Part shown: one piece after another, positions 12,650 through 27,444 of the stretch
Numbering within the stretch: position 1 is the stretch's first letter
Layout: each line of letters begins with the position of its first letter
NCBI RefSeq assembly: GCF_902686445.1
Contig: NC_062218.1
Location: forward strand, 130,876,594-130,940,593
Reading direction: 5' to 3'
Source of the DNA: Sciurus carolinensis
Taxonomy: Eukaryota; Chordata; Mammalia; Rodentia; Sciuridae
DNA: 64,000 nucleotides
The notes under the pieces: generated by a model
Database searches by the model: none
Seen by the model: the letters and a program-made list of their open reading frames with translations, nothing else
Told to the model about the DNA's origin: nothing
Position numbers and translations under genes: made by a program

Positions 12650-13100
12650 AATAATTTTATTGTATATAAATTTTATCTAAATTAAATGAATCAAATTAAA
12701 GGTCAAAGTATCTTCTAGTATAATTTGGGTGGGTGGCCAATTTGCCCTTTCTGAGAAGATTTTAAAATAGAATCAATTTTATTTACATTATTTTTGCCTA
12801 TTTTAAATCTAAATTTGAAGAATGATTTAAGTTGTTAGTCGAATGGATACAGTAAGGAAATTTAGGCTCCATTTAGGGTCTCCTGCCTCTTCCCAAGAAA
12901 TTAGGCCTTAATTGCAAATAGTAACAATGAATGGGGAACCTCCTTTTAAATGACATATCAATCTTACTTCTTTTTTAAACTACAGTTTGGGATTTTCTCT
13001 TGAAATTGTTTCCAGCAGACAGGATAGATAGAAAAGTTAATTTATGCAAGATGATTTTCTAGAAGTATTTAATTTTCTTTTTTAAAGAAAAAACACAACT
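12650..13100. other. Intron sequence, nothing recognised
   Basis: AT-rich flank downstream of the SIMC1 129-bp exon. Confidence 0.5.
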
Positions 13101-13107
13101 AGACTCA

Positions 13108-13341
<234 letters not shown>

Positions 13342-13864
13342 TTATAAAGCACATACTGGGTCAGGGAGAACTACTCAAACCATCAGCATGCTTTTATCTA
13401 GAAATTTCACCTACTGGAAACTCTTTTGCCAGCTCATACTATCTGAACCTCTTAGAACCTGGGTTGAGCTGCAAAAGCAAGCTGCTCTGAAATTCAAAAA
13501 TAGAACTGCCCAATCTTAAGGGTGGAGAGAATTTTAAGAACCATCTAATCTATAACTTCCCTATTTTGTGTATGATAAAACAGGCTCAGTGACTGAAAAT
13601 TATTTGAATTTTTTTATTTTGGAGAAAATATGTATGTCATATATTTTTCTCCTGTTACTAGTTTCATACTAAGTTCAGTCTCAGAACACCCACTGGTGGA
13701 ATCTAACTTTTTCCATCAGACCTACCTGTGGCAGAAAGCTGACCTGATGTGGCATTAGGAATCCAGGCAATACCTCAGAAAGGTGAGCCTGACCTGACAC
13801 CAGTCTTTCTCAAGATGTATTATGTGTGATGAAGAAAGAGCTTGTTTTCAGAAAATTTGCAGTC

Positions 13865-14095
13865 AGAGACATAACAGGTAGACAATGGGTTCTGGCATCA
13901 GATTTTGGGTATATAAAGATAAGCTGTTCAACCTTCAAGGAATTACTAAACTGCTAAATCCAAGTCTTCTCACTCATAAAAGGGGAAATAATACCGTGTA
14001 TTTCACAAGGTAAGAGTGATGTATAAAATATCTGACAGAGAGGCACTTATTGATGGTAAATGGTAGTACGTTTAATTATTATTGATAGGATTATG
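13865..14095 (+). mobile_element. MIR
   Basis: TTCTGGCATCAGATTTTGGG, TCTTCTCACTCATAAAAGGGG and a TTATTGATGGTAAATGGTA end follow the MIR order. Confidence 0.65.
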
Positions 14096-14109
14096 ATACA
14101 ATATTATTA

Positions 14110-14530
14110 TTTCTACTAGCATTTACATATAAAATATATTATGAGGATTATTATACGAGATTAGCTTCTATTGAAGGAGCCTTGTCTACCTTCCTCTTGG
14201 ATCTGTATATGATGTCTCTGGGAAAACCCCACTCTAGGGACATTCCAGAATATGCCAAAATAAATGCTTTACTGTATTCCTTTGGGGACAAAATTGTCTT
14301 CTAAATTAGTTGAAGCTCATAGGATTAATATGAAAGTCAGGTTGCTGCAACTATGTTATAATACAATGTGAATTTAGGTGCAAATGCTATAATTTGCAAT
14401 GTCAAGTGTGACTGGCTTTTACCAACATGATTGACATGGAATTCTATGTAACTCATGTAAGGGCAGCCCTAGTCTCTAAAATACTGGTCACCCTTTAAGA
14501 AATGTCAAGGCCACACTCAACTCCATAAAA
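14110..14530. other. Intron sequence, nothing recognised
   Basis: No recognisable gene or repeat before the SINE. Confidence 0.45.
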
Positions 14531-14758
14531 GAAATACTGTGAGCTGGGTGTTACAGCACATGCTTATAATCCCAGCTACTCAGGAGTCTGAAGTAGGAGG
14601 ATTGCAAGATCTAGGCCAACCTCAGCAACTTAGTAAGACCTTATCTCAAAATAAAATAAAAAGGGCTGGGGATGTAACTCGTTTGTAGAGTACTTGCTTA
14701 ACATGTGCAAAGCCTTGGATTCAATCCCTAGGGAAAAGAAAAAGAAAAAGAAAAAGGA
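14531..14758 (+). mobile_element. B1 plus full ID SINE
   Basis: The B1 half (GCTGGGTGTTACAGCACATG) is joined to a full-type ID body (GTAGAGTACTTGCTTAACAT), unlike most dimers here, whose ID half lacks that block. Tail (GAAAAA)n. Confidence 0.85.
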
Positions 14759-14759
14759 A

Positions 14760-15265
14760 ATACTGTAAATCTCTTTCCCATACAGTCTGAAGTTACAAGA
14801 CCTGGTCTGAGTCATTGCCATTATACCTTTTGGAACCTGCAGGTTGAACTGTTATTTTTCCCCTGGGAATAAGGGAGTGAAACACAGGTATCCGAGGACT
14901 AAATGTTGTTGGAATGCCACTACCCACCACTCTCATGTCAGTGGAGATCTGAAATGATAAGTAGCTATAACCCTTTATTGGCTCTTGGAACCCAGGAATG
15001 GGAGGGCAGGGTACTCTAGCTTTTGTTTCACTTCTGCTTTGTCAATCTGTACTCCTGTGTGAAGTCTTATTTATCTAGGAGTGAAAGCATTTGCTTCTCT
15101 TCTGTTGAATTAGAAATTTAGCTTTTAGTTAAAATAAGTCCTTAGTAAGAACTAGTCTATGTTGCAAGAGTTGTTAATTTTGAGTAAGCTGCTCTTTGGA
15201 ACAGGTGCTATTCTCTAAAACACTAAATCCCAATAGCCCAGGGAAAGACAACTTTGCCTGCCCCT
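14760..15265. other. Intron sequence, nothing recognised
   Basis: Unassigned sequence between a SINE and the SIMC1 153-bp exon. Confidence 0.45.
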
Positions 15266-15267
15266 TA

Positions 15268-16420
<1,153 letters not shown>

Positions 16421-16421
16421 C

Positions 16422-16525
16422 AACTGTGTGCGGTGGTGCATGCCTATAATTCCAGCAACTAAGGAGGCTGAGGCAGGAGGATCACAAGTTTGAGGTCAGC
16501 CTGGACAACTCAGAAAACTCTGTCT

Positions 16526-16558
<33 letters not shown>

Positions 16559-16620
16559 CAGACTGAGGATATAGTTCCATGGTCAAGTGGCCCTGAGTTC
16601 AATAACAGTATCACAAAAGA
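16422..16620 (+). mobile_element. B1-dID SINE with long internal poly-A
   Basis: B1 half, then about 30 A between the halves, then a degraded ID half ending TTCAATAACAGTATCAC. Confidence 0.82.
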
Positions 16621-17042
16621 AAGACAGAAAATTAGAAACATCATAATAAAAACGAGAAACCCATTTTCTCGTAATGAAAAATTACTTTTCCAGACTGAAA
16701 TGGTTCACTGAATACCAAACATGACAGATGAATACAGACCTCCAACAAGCACACTGGACAAAAAAGAGGGCTTTACAAACTTCCAGAGGAAAAAACAAGG
16801 ACACACATGAAGAATCAGTAATCAAAATAGCTTATGACTTCTTAACAGCAAATTTGGATGCTACAGGACAACATTTCCTTCAAAGTTTAGAAAAGTTATT
16901 TCTAAACTAGATACTTAAATTCTGCCTAGTTATCAATCAATATGTGTGAAAAAAGGTTTTAGATATACAAGATCTCAAAAACTTTACTTCTAATCTAATT
17001 TTCTGTGGAAGCTCTAGCTGGATTCAACAAATCAAGGGAGTC

Positions 17043-17175
17043 AGTTGGATGTGTGACACACACCTGTAGTTGCATCTACTTTGGAGGCTGAGGCAGGAGG
17101 ACTACTTGAACCCAGAAGTTTGAAGCCAGCCTGGGTGACATAGTGAGACCCTATCTCAAAACAAACAGACATACA
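17043..17175 (+). mobile_element. B1-like SINE monomer
   Basis: GGATGTGTGACACACACCTG ... GTGAGACCCTATCTCAAAAC, no ID half. Confidence 0.82.
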
Positions 17176-17372
17176 GTTAAAATAAGCAAACTAACAAGGG
17201 AGTAAACCAAGAAAGAAAGACACAGGAGAAACAGAGATCCAGGGTTGAAAAGAGTTAGAGGGAATCTTCAAGTTTATGATGAATACTGGCAAAGAGGACA
17301 ACCAGTACAGCTTGAAGAGGTCAAAATGTTTCAACTCAGATCTTCACAAAGAAGAAACTGATAACCCTTGTG

Positions 17373-17550
17373 ACTGGGCACAGTAGTACATACTTGGTAA
17401 TTTCAGGAGGTTGAGGCAGGAGGATTCTAAGTTTGAGGACAACCTGGGCAATTTAGTGAGACCTCATCTCAAAATAAAAAATAAAAAGAAAAGACCAGGA
17501 ATATAGCTCAGTGGTACATATCTTTTGGGTTCAATCTCCAGTATGGGGTG
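17373..17550 (+). mobile_element. B1-dID SINE, internally shortened
   Basis: B1 start GACTGGGCACAGTAGTACAT; the ID half ends GGGTTCAATCTCCAGTATGG. Confidence 0.85.
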
Positions 17551-17881
17551 GAGGGTTGGGGGAGATTTCCCGATGTGAATAAACATCTTAAAGGGAGACT
17601 GAGACCAAGTTGGCAGAGAATTTGAGGTTGACTTCTGTTATGCACAAAGAAAACAAGGAGACTAAAAAGAGGACAATTAACTCAATGGAAAGCAAACGAT
17701 GTGAATGAAAGGGAAAGTAATCATGATACATGGCTGAACTCTCATACATAGTCAAAGAAACAGAAACATTGAATGCTAATTTAAATAAAACTATGATATA
17801 ACTATATTAATTGCATAGGGATTGGGAAATGTGTGGGGGTGGGGGAAGAGGAGTGGAAAGAGAAGCTAACTCCTAATCTTT

Positions 17882-18056
17882 CGTGTGGGAGGCTAAGGCA
17901 GGAGGATCACAAGTTAGAGGCCAACCTCAACAACTTAGCAAGACACTGTCTTAAAATAAAAAATTAAAAAAGGGGGATGTAGCTCAGGGGCAAAGTGACC
18001 CTAGGTTCAACGCCCAGGACCCCCACCCAGGCAAAAAAAAAAAAAAAAAAAAAAAA
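17882..18056 (+). mobile_element. B1-dID SINE, 5' truncated
   Basis: Begins at GGGAGGCTAAGGCAGGAGGA; ends in a poly-A run of about 22. Confidence 0.85.
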
Positions 18057-18339
18057 GAAGTGGCAGTATAAGCACATCATAGCAATATGGAGGAGAACAT
18101 CCAAAAGAATCAATTAAGCCACACAGTTGGGAAAGGAAACACAAGGTGAGGGAACCTAGAGGCTAGTAAATTTCTTAAATTTTGAGAACTAGTTTACTCA
18201 TTGTATGCACAGTTAAAAAGGAAGGAAAGAAAAGAAAATCATTTAAGAGGAAATCTTATGGAGACCTTCCTCTTCCTCCTCCCTTCCTCTCATTCTCTCA
18301 AAACTCTTCTTTGAGGTATAACTGCATACAATGAAGAAC

Positions 18340-19600
18340 ACAGGTTTTTTTCCCTCATTTTTTAAAATTGGTGTATTATAGCTGTACATAATGGTGAGAT
18401 CTGTTGTTATGTATCAGTACATGCACACAATATAATGATCTAATTTGGCCAATATCCCTCCCCAGTACTTTCCCCCTACTTCCCCTTCTCTCACCCACTG
18501 GTTCTTTTTCTCTGTTCTACTGATTTCCCTTTGCTTTTCATATGATCGCATTCCACCTTTCTTTGCCTTTTTCTTCTCTAGCATCCACATATGAGAGAAA
18601 ACATATGATCCTTTACCTTCCAAGTTTGGCTTATTTCAATTAACATAATTATCTCTAGTTCCATCCATTTCCTTGCAAATGACATAATTTCATTTTTCTT
18701 CATGGCTGAATAAAACTCCATTGTGTATATACACCACATTTTCTTTATCCTTTCATCTGTTATGGACACCTACTCTGATTCCATATATTGTGAACTGTGT
18801 TGCTATAAACGTGGATATATATGTATCACTATAATATGATGACTTTAATTCTTTAGGATAAATACCGAGAAGTGGTATAGTTGGGTCATATGGTGGTTCC
18901 ATATCTAGTCTCTTGAGGAACTTCCATACTGATTTCCATGTGGTTGTACAAATTTATAACAGGGTAAAGTGTTTCTTTTTCCCGATTTCCTTTCCAGCAT
19001 TTATAATTATTTGTATTCTTTTTTGGTGTTGTTCTAATTCTTTATATATGCCAGCAGAATTCATTTTGACATTCTATACACAAATGAAGCACAACTTCTC
19101 ATTCCTCTGGCTGTACACAATCCAGAATCACACCAGTCATGCAATCGTACATGTACATAGGGTAATAATGTCCGACTCACTCCACCATCCTTCTCACATT
19201 ATTTGTATTCTTGATGGCTGCCATTCTGAATGGTGTGAGATGAGATCTCAGTGTCACTTGGCTTTGCATGTCCCTAATTGCTAATGATGTTGAACACTTT
19301 TTCATGTGTTTGTTGGTCATTTGTATTTCTTTTTTTGAGAAGGGTTTTTAATTCATTTGCCTATTTATTAATTGGGTTTTTTGTGGTATAAAGTTTTTTG
19401 AGTTCTTTTTATATTCTAGATATTAATCCTGTCAGAAGAGTAGCTAGCAAAGGTTTTCTCCAATTCTGTAGGTTCGCTTTTCACATTCTTAATTGCTTCC
19501 TTTGCTGAATAGCACAGGTTTTATTTGATGAGATAAATGTATTCATACATCTGTGTAATTACCACTTCAATCTAGTATCTACTGCTTGATAAATCCAACA
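18340..19600 (-). mobile_element. LINE-1 3' part (ORF2 end and 3'UTR)
   Basis: Antisense 3'UTR, then TGGCTGAATAAAACTCCATTG and TATGGTGGTTCCATATCTAG of ORF2. A second, shorter L1 piece interrupts it at 19021-19197. Confidence 0.85.
19021..19197 (-). mobile_element. Short LINE-1 3'UTR insert with 15-bp target duplication
   Basis: ATTATTTGTATTCTT flanks it exactly (19006-19020 and 19198-19212). The interior GTAATAATGTCCGACTCACT matches the L1 3'UTR at 11264-11524. Confidence 0.85.
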
Positions 19601-19604
19601 GCTT

Positions 19605-19885
19605 TTTTTTTTCCCTCCAGCTGGAATATGTGATTTATTGTTCATTACTTAAACACAAAACTGAGGACCTCACTGGGTTTTAGAGGCCATAAGCATTCTC
19701 CCAAAATGTCTACTTTAAGCCCAAGAATCACACTCCATATTGTGAGAGGCTCACACCATGTAAGGTAGAAATGAAATCAACTATGAGAAAGTGGGTTTGT
19801 GTCTCCACCTACCACTCATCCCAATGCCTACACTCACAAAATGTAAGAGTAGACAGAACTACTCTCATTATTTAAATTGCTACTA
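19605..19885 (-). pseudogene. Probable processed retrocopy (3'UTR fragment)
   Basis: On the minus strand the segment ends with AATAAA (around 19630-19636), about 16 bases of sequence and a run of A (19601-19613), the layout of a polyadenylated mRNA end. No coding part is visible and the parent mRNA is unknown. No clean target duplication was found. Confidence 0.45.
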
Positions 19886-19901
19886 TTCACTAAAACTCAA
19901 T

Positions 19902-20116
19902 TATGCTGAGCATGGTGGTACATGCCTGTAATCCCAGCAACTCAGGAGGCTGAGGCAGGAGGATCATGAGTTCAAAGCCAGCCTAAGCAACTTAGTGAGC
20001 CACTTAGCAACTCAGTGAGACCCTCTCTCTAAATAAAATACAAAATAGGGCTGGGGATGTTGCTCAGGGGTTAAGCATCCCTGGGTTCAATCCCTGGTAC
20101 CAAAAAATAAAAAGTT
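19902..20116 (+). mobile_element. B1-dID SINE
   Basis: Complete dimer: GCTGAGCATGGTGGTACATG to CCCTGGTACCAAAAAATAAA. Confidence 0.93.
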
Positions 20117-20296
20117 CAAAAAACAAAAACTAAAAAAACCCTCAATTATTACTGTCCTAACCTTTTTGGAGATTCTCTACATACTGATTTTCTATCCCTA
20201 TGATTTAAACTTTGCATAAAATACCACATACAGAGAAATGAATATGGGCATGCAAACTAAGAGGGTGCTGGGAAGCTGACCAATACCCAAAACAGC

Positions 20297-20491
20297 ACTT
20301 GGTACTAAGGGATTGAACTCGGGAGTACTCTACTACTGGAGCTTCGTCCCCAGGCCTTTTATTTTGAGACAGGATCTTGCTAAGTTGCTTAGATCCTCAC
20401 TAAATTGCTGAGAATGGCCTCAAACTTGCAATCCTCCTGGCTCAGCCTCCCAAGTTGCTGGGATTATAGGTGTGTACCACCATGTCTGGCA
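20297..20491 (-). mobile_element. B1-dID SINE
   Basis: Antisense dimer from TTGGTACTAAGGGATTGAAC to GTACCACCATGTCTGGC. Confidence 0.9.
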
Positions 20492-20804
20492 ATTTCCTCC
20501 TTTTTAAAAAACAATACTCGATATCCCACACTAGCTTGTGAAAACTATTCTTAACAAATATATAAGGGCATATAGAAATGTAAGTATGAGTGGAAGTTTC
20601 TATGCTGTTCTAAAAAATAGGGATGTTGGTATACTTTTCTAGTGAGAATCACTTCCAAAAGGTGAAGAACTTTCAGGAGAAAAGTTCTAGCCTAAGATCC
20701 CCAACCTATAGATCAATTTATTTTTCTCCTTGGGATTAGCATACAGTGGTTTTACATTTTGCAGCTTCCAGAAGCTCTACAAAGAAAAAAAAAAGTCCTC
20801 ACAT

Positions 20805-20978
20805 GCTGGGCTTAGTGGTGCATGCCTGTAATCCCAGTGATTTGAGAGGCTGAGGCAGGAAGGTTGCAAGTTTGAGGACAGCCTGGACAACTTAGTAAGA
20901 CCCTGTTTCAAAATAAAAAAATTAAAAAAGTGCTGGGAATGCAATTTAGCAGAACATCCTTGGGTTCAATCCCCAGTA

Positions 20979-20983
<5 letters not shown>
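20805..20983 (+). mobile_element. B1-dID SINE
   Basis: GCTGGGCTTAGTGGTGCATG to TTCAATCCCCAGTACTG. Its tail has become the adjoining CA microsatellite. Confidence 0.9.

Positions 20984-21018
<35 letters not shown>
20984..21018 (+). repeat. (CA)n microsatellite at a SINE tail
   Basis: About 17 CA units directly after the ID half of the SINE. Confidence 0.97.
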
Positions 21019-21022
<4 letters not shown>

Positions 21023-21029
21023 CCTATTA

Positions 21030-21390
21030 TTGTCAGTCACATGACCTATTATCATATTACTTTTCTAAAACAAGTAGTGACAAATGAGATTAATACTAAG
21101 TTCACTGGAGGATAAAAACCAAAAACTTGAAGTCTCCTCTCTGGATCTCTCAAGGTTATTTTGGACAATACTGAAATAATTAGACCAATTGATGTCTATG
21201 GTCTTAAGAGAAAAATCACTTGAGTCATTGTACTTGCCATATTATTGGTGCAGGGAGGGTTTCTCTTAAGATTATCTATATAATAATTATCCCTGTTAAA
21301 GTATCTAGTGACTATAAAATCTCACCCAACAGGTACTGTGCTGCCTACCCATAGCCCTTTACATCTTGTCATCCCAGGGCTATAGTGGCT
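21030..21390. other. Intron sequence, nothing recognised
   Basis: Unassigned sequence between the CA tract and the SIMC1 155-bp exon. Confidence 0.45.
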
Positions 21391-21395
21391 GATTA

Positions 21396-21617
<222 letters not shown>

Positions 21618-21679
21618 TCATAATCACTAAGCCCAAGACACGTTCATAAGTCAACAAGTTTGCACCTAAAAGAAAGGCT

Positions 21680-21848
21680 TCTGGGCCAGGTAATCCTAGA
21701 AACTCTGGAGGCTAAAACAGGAGGATCATGAGTTCAAAGTCTGGCTCAGCAACTTAGTGAGGCCCGAAGCAACTTAGTGAGACCCTGTCTCTAAATAAAA
21801 AAATAAAAAATGGAGCTCAGTGGTTATGTGCCCCTAGGTTCAATCCCT

Positions 21849-21888
<40 letters not shown>
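21680..21888 (+). mobile_element. B1-dID SINE
   Basis: The B1 start is slightly damaged; the ID half ends TTCAATCCCTGGT and a poly-A of about 37. Confidence 0.88.
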
Positions 21889-21891
<3 letters not shown>

Positions 21892-21899
21892 TTATGGGA

Positions 21900-22380
21900 G
21901 AGAATAAGTAGTATGGGTCATGGCAAAAGAGGAAAAACAGGGCAACTGCTAAAAGAATCATACTCTATAAGGTCTTAGAAACCATTTTCTTTTGTTTTAG
22001 GGATTAAAAATCATTTTCCTATTCATAGGACCTAGATACCTGTGAAGACACCTGTGGATAATTAGAATTTCCTAATGGTTAAGCTGCAACTGGAGGTCTA
22101 GAGTTGTTAGAATTGTAGATGTTTTGATTTTTAAGACTGCGGTGGCTAATCAGTCTCTTTCTCATACTCACTGGACTTTATCAGCCCAAGGATAAATACA
22201 AAACTGACTTGCAGATCACAGGAAAGAAACTGGTTCTTTAATGATTGCTGAGTTGCTCAAACAACCATGATGACCACCCCACTACTGAACTTGCAGTCCC
22301 ATGAGCTGATGCACACTCTTACAGTTTAAGCAAATCCCAGCTGGGAATCCTGTCACAGGTAAAATGATCCTAACTGACAC
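21900..22380. other. Intron sequence, nothing recognised
   Basis: No gene or clear repeat. Confidence 0.45.
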
Positions 22381-22384
22381 AGGC

Positions 22385-22520
22385 AAAGAAGTATGGGTTT
22401 TGGTGGCATACAGACCTTATGTTTTGTTGCTGTTATTTGCTTTAAACCTAGCTCCATCCCTTATTTAACTTACCCCTTTGAAGTCTTGAGTGTCTTTGTT
22501 ATTTATCTGGTATAATTCTA
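22385..22520 (+). mobile_element. MIR fragment
   Basis: GGGTTTTGGTGGCATACAGAC and CTAGCTCCATCCCTTATTTA fit the MIR 5' half. Confidence 0.5.
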
Positions 22521-22872
22521 ACTTACCAAAGAGTGTTGATATCTTTCACATAGCAAGTAGGCATGTATAATTTGTTGGTTTCCATTTACTGGGAGTCAAG
22601 TGCTGGGAGCTCAGGAGCTCAGAAGGCAGCAGGTGTTTCTGGGATATGTGGGAACTTTTAAATTACACTGTATAGGTATATTCCTTGGAATATAAATTCA
22701 TGGACCACAGTATGGTTCAATTATCAGGAACCAGAATGACAATACTAAGTATATGCCATTTCTTACTTTTAGAGCGGAAGTAATGATATCTTTGCTTTCC
22801 AAATGTGTATATTTTTCTCTGATCCTTAATAACTGATGCAAATAACAACAACAACAAAAAAAACCAAGTGTA

Positions 22873-23069
22873 TAGATGGGTGCAGTGAGTATGCCTGTAA
22901 AAAGTTCAAGGCTACCCTGGGCAATGTAGTGAGACCCTATCTCAAAAAAACAAAAACAAAAACAAAAAAACAAAACTGGGGATGTAGTTCAGTGGTAGGA
23001 GTGCCCCTGGGTTCAAATGCCAGTGCCGCACACATAAAACAACCAAGTACTAAAAAAAAAAAAAAAAAG
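22873..23069 (+). mobile_element. B1-dID SINE with B1 deletion
   Basis: GATGGGTGCAGTGAGTATGC; the centre of the B1 half is missing. The ID half ends TGCCAGTGCCGCAC. Confidence 0.82.
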
Positions 23070-23089
23070 AGAAAAAAAAAGAGCAACCC

Positions 23090-23284
23090 TTGCCCCTGAA
23101 TCCCTCTTTGCTTCCTGTCTCACCATGTGGTCCCTCTTTCCTGTTCTCTCCTCATTGTGATAAGATCCATCATTGATTCACCATTAGAAGCCAACAAATG
23201 AGCTCCCCCCCATATCTTGGATTTTTTTCAGCCTCCAAAGCTGTGAGCCAAATAAAACTCCTTTATTAAAAAAAAAAAAAAAAA
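23090..23284 (+). mobile_element. LTR-like 3' segment with poly-A tail
   Basis: CCTCCAAAGCTGTGAGCCAAATAAAACTCC resembles the polyadenylation region of the MaLR-like LTRs in this window and is followed by 18 A. It looks like a retrocopied transcript end, not a normal LTR edge. Confidence 0.45.
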
Positions 23285-23289
23285 CAAGT

Positions 23290-24760
23290 ACTTGTGTTAA
23301 TCTGCAATAAAAAAGTCTTGTATTGATAGTACTCTTCACCATACCAGTACCCTCTGAAAGTCACCCTATATATCTCTAAAGAAATAGGCTTTTACTGGTA
23401 TTTCTCAATTTATTAACATTAAACATGATCTACTGAATTATGCCATGCTACATAAAGTTTAACTCACTTATGCCAAACTTCCACCTCCTATCTTCCAGAA
23501 ATGACTATTCTTCATTATATCTAGGCTATATCTCCTGATTCTCCACTTTCGAAGATAAGGATATTATCATAGTACTATAATCTGCAGAGATTATAGCCCT
23601 TTCATCTCCCAGTCTTCTACACTTTTCACTTTATATAAAAAAGGCTAATAAAATGGTCTCCTATGCTTTGTATATAAATTGATTTTGAACATTTTAATTA
23701 AATAGAATTTACAGTATCAGGACTATGCTAACATTGATTACTACACTGGAAATCCATATACGATACTAAGAAAACCATTCATTAATTTGTGAAGTTCTTT
23801 TTCCTATAGTTTCTTTTCCTTCCTCCCTTGATTGTCTGTCACTAATAACATGTTTCTTTCAACTAAAGATGGGCACGGTGTGAACGCCTGATAATACTCT
23901 TCTTTCTCAAATAATTTTCTTAATTTTAAAAATAACTCTATTGTCATACTATAAAATTCAACCATTTAAAATGCACAAACCAATGACTTGTAGTAAACTT
24001 TCCAAGTTGTGCAATACCACCATGATCTATTTTTAGAACATTTTTATCCCCAGGAATCCAATAATCTTTTGGATTTGATTTTCTGTTCTTTGGACTCATG
24101 CCTCCCTCTTTTGGGGGCACTTCCTTATTTCTTGAATGCATACCCATAGGTGGCCTTCTAAGAGTGTGGGGATACATTTCCAAGTTCCTGTACTTGGAAA
24201 TGTTTTATTATACTCTCATATTTAACTTAAAGTTGAAAATCATTTGTTTTATTCAACTGCTTTAGGGCAAGTAGGCAAAGCTCTGGCAGCTAAGTTTGGG
24301 GATCCTAAAGGTCAAAATATGGAACACCTTTTTTTCAGTTTACCAACTCTATATTAGATGTTTTTACTTATTGCAGATGGTTCATTACTTTTTTGAAATA
24401 ATAAATCTTTTTTTTTTTTTTGCCTGAAAGGTAGATAACCTGGGTACTGAACTTTCTGTGCTCAAGAATGATTTTCAACAGATATACATTTACAACCCAT
24501 ATCTGACTCATATCTTTAACTATATAGTGTTTGATTCTAACTTCTCTGGTACTCTAAAAAGATTTCTTCCATATGTGGCTGCTGTCCCTCCCACATGTAT
24601 TTCTAGCTTTCTCTGCCCAGCTGGCTCTTTTTGTCCACCTTCATTAGTTACCACTCTTATATTTTCTTTAGATCTTCCAAATCTTTATTCACATATATTG
24701 TCCTCCTCTGTAGAACCATCGATTTTTAACTTTCTATATTTATTTATTAGCATTTTTGTT
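23290..24760. other. Intron sequence, nothing recognised
   Basis: AT-rich. Parts near 24560-24700 are pyrimidine-rich and faintly L2-like. Nothing here can be named. Confidence 0.4.
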
Positions 24761-24761
24761 T

Positions 24762-24860
24762 GTTGGTTTTGAGATGGTGTCTTACTGGTGGGCTCAAGTG
24801 ATCCTCATGCCTCAGGTGCTTAAATAGCTGGAACTATAGGCATGTGCTTCCATGCCAGGA
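24762..24860 (-). mobile_element. B1-like SINE monomer
   Basis: Antisense TTTGAGATGGTGTCTTACTG to ATGTGCTTCCATGCCAGG, shortened. Confidence 0.7.
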
Positions 24861-25023
24861 TACTTAATAATATTTTTAATGGGCTCTCAAGAAGGAGAGT
24901 GAATATATTCATATTTTAATGGAAAAACAGCACCCACCATTTTAATAGTAATTTTTTGGCAGGGGTAGAACTTTTCTTTGTACTTTAAACTTCCTCTGAA
25001 AAGATCCACCTTCATAATTATTA

Positions 25024-25740
<717 letters not shown>

Positions 25741-25743
25741 ACC

Positions 25744-25945
25744 CTCTGGCTGGGCATGGTGGCACAGGCCTGTAATCCCAGCAACTCAGGAGGCTGAAGT
25801 AGGAGGATCACATGTTTGAAGACAGTCTTGGCAAATTAGTGAGACATGTCTCAAAACAAAAAAATAAAAAGGGCTGGGTATTCTGTGGTAGAGTGCCCCT
25901 GGTTTCCATCCCTCCTTCTCCCCTGATTCCCCCCAAAAGAAAAAG
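25744..25945 (+). mobile_element. B1-dID SINE
   Basis: GGCTGGGCATGGTGGCACAG; the ID half is damaged after GGGCTGGGTATTCTGTGGT. Confidence 0.88.
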
Positions 25946-26018
25946 AAACTGAAATCCTTCCTAATGGTTAGCTAGAAAGCTGTGCTGGGTCCAAGTTCCC
26001 TAGAACAGTCAGCTGTTA

Positions 26019-26880
<862 letters not shown>

Positions 26881-26884
26881 AATA

Positions 26885-27080
26885 ATAGCATTAATAATAA
26901 TTTTTCAACATCTAATTTATTCTTAGTTCTTTCAATAACCCTAAGAAATATGTACTATTATTGTTCCCATTTAACTAACAAAGAAACATAGTTAGAGGGC
27001 AAGTATTTGTCATGCAACAAATGGCAGAAGCTGGTTTCAAACATAGGTGCCATAATCCCAAAGCCAATGTCTTAACCCCT
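26885..27080 (+). mobile_element. MIR
   Basis: AATAACCCTAAGAAATATGTACTATTA ... GGCAGAAGCTGGTTTCAAAC, the conserved MIR core order. Confidence 0.7.
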
Positions 27081-27269
27081 GCTCTCTATAAACAACAACA
27101 AAAGTAAATAAACGTATGCTAAAATCATAATTATTAAAAAATTAAAAATGGCTATGTATGAAAAGATAACTTGGAAGGATATATACCAAATTATTCAAAA
27201 TAATAACTGCTGATAGCATGAATGATTATTTTTAAACGTTTTACAATAAACATTTTTAAAAATGTATTT

Positions 27270-27444
27270 ATTTATTTATTTTGGAAACAGGGACTTAACC
27301 ACTGAGTCACATCCCCAGCCATTTTTATTTTTTACTTTGAGACAGGGTCTCCCTAAGTTGTTGAGGTTGACTTTGAACTTGTGATCTGTGTGCCTTAGCC
27401 TCCCGAGTTGCTGGGATTACAGGTGAGTGCCACTGTTGTCCGAC
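27270..27444 (-). mobile_element. B1-dID SINE, ID half truncated
   Basis: ACCACTGAGTCACATCCCCA then the B1 half to GTGAGTGCCACTGTTGTC. Confidence 0.88.

Noticed and set aside
18913..19284. 123-codon plus-strand ORF
   Set aside because: It lies antisense to two nested LINE-1 fragments and starts and ends inside them.
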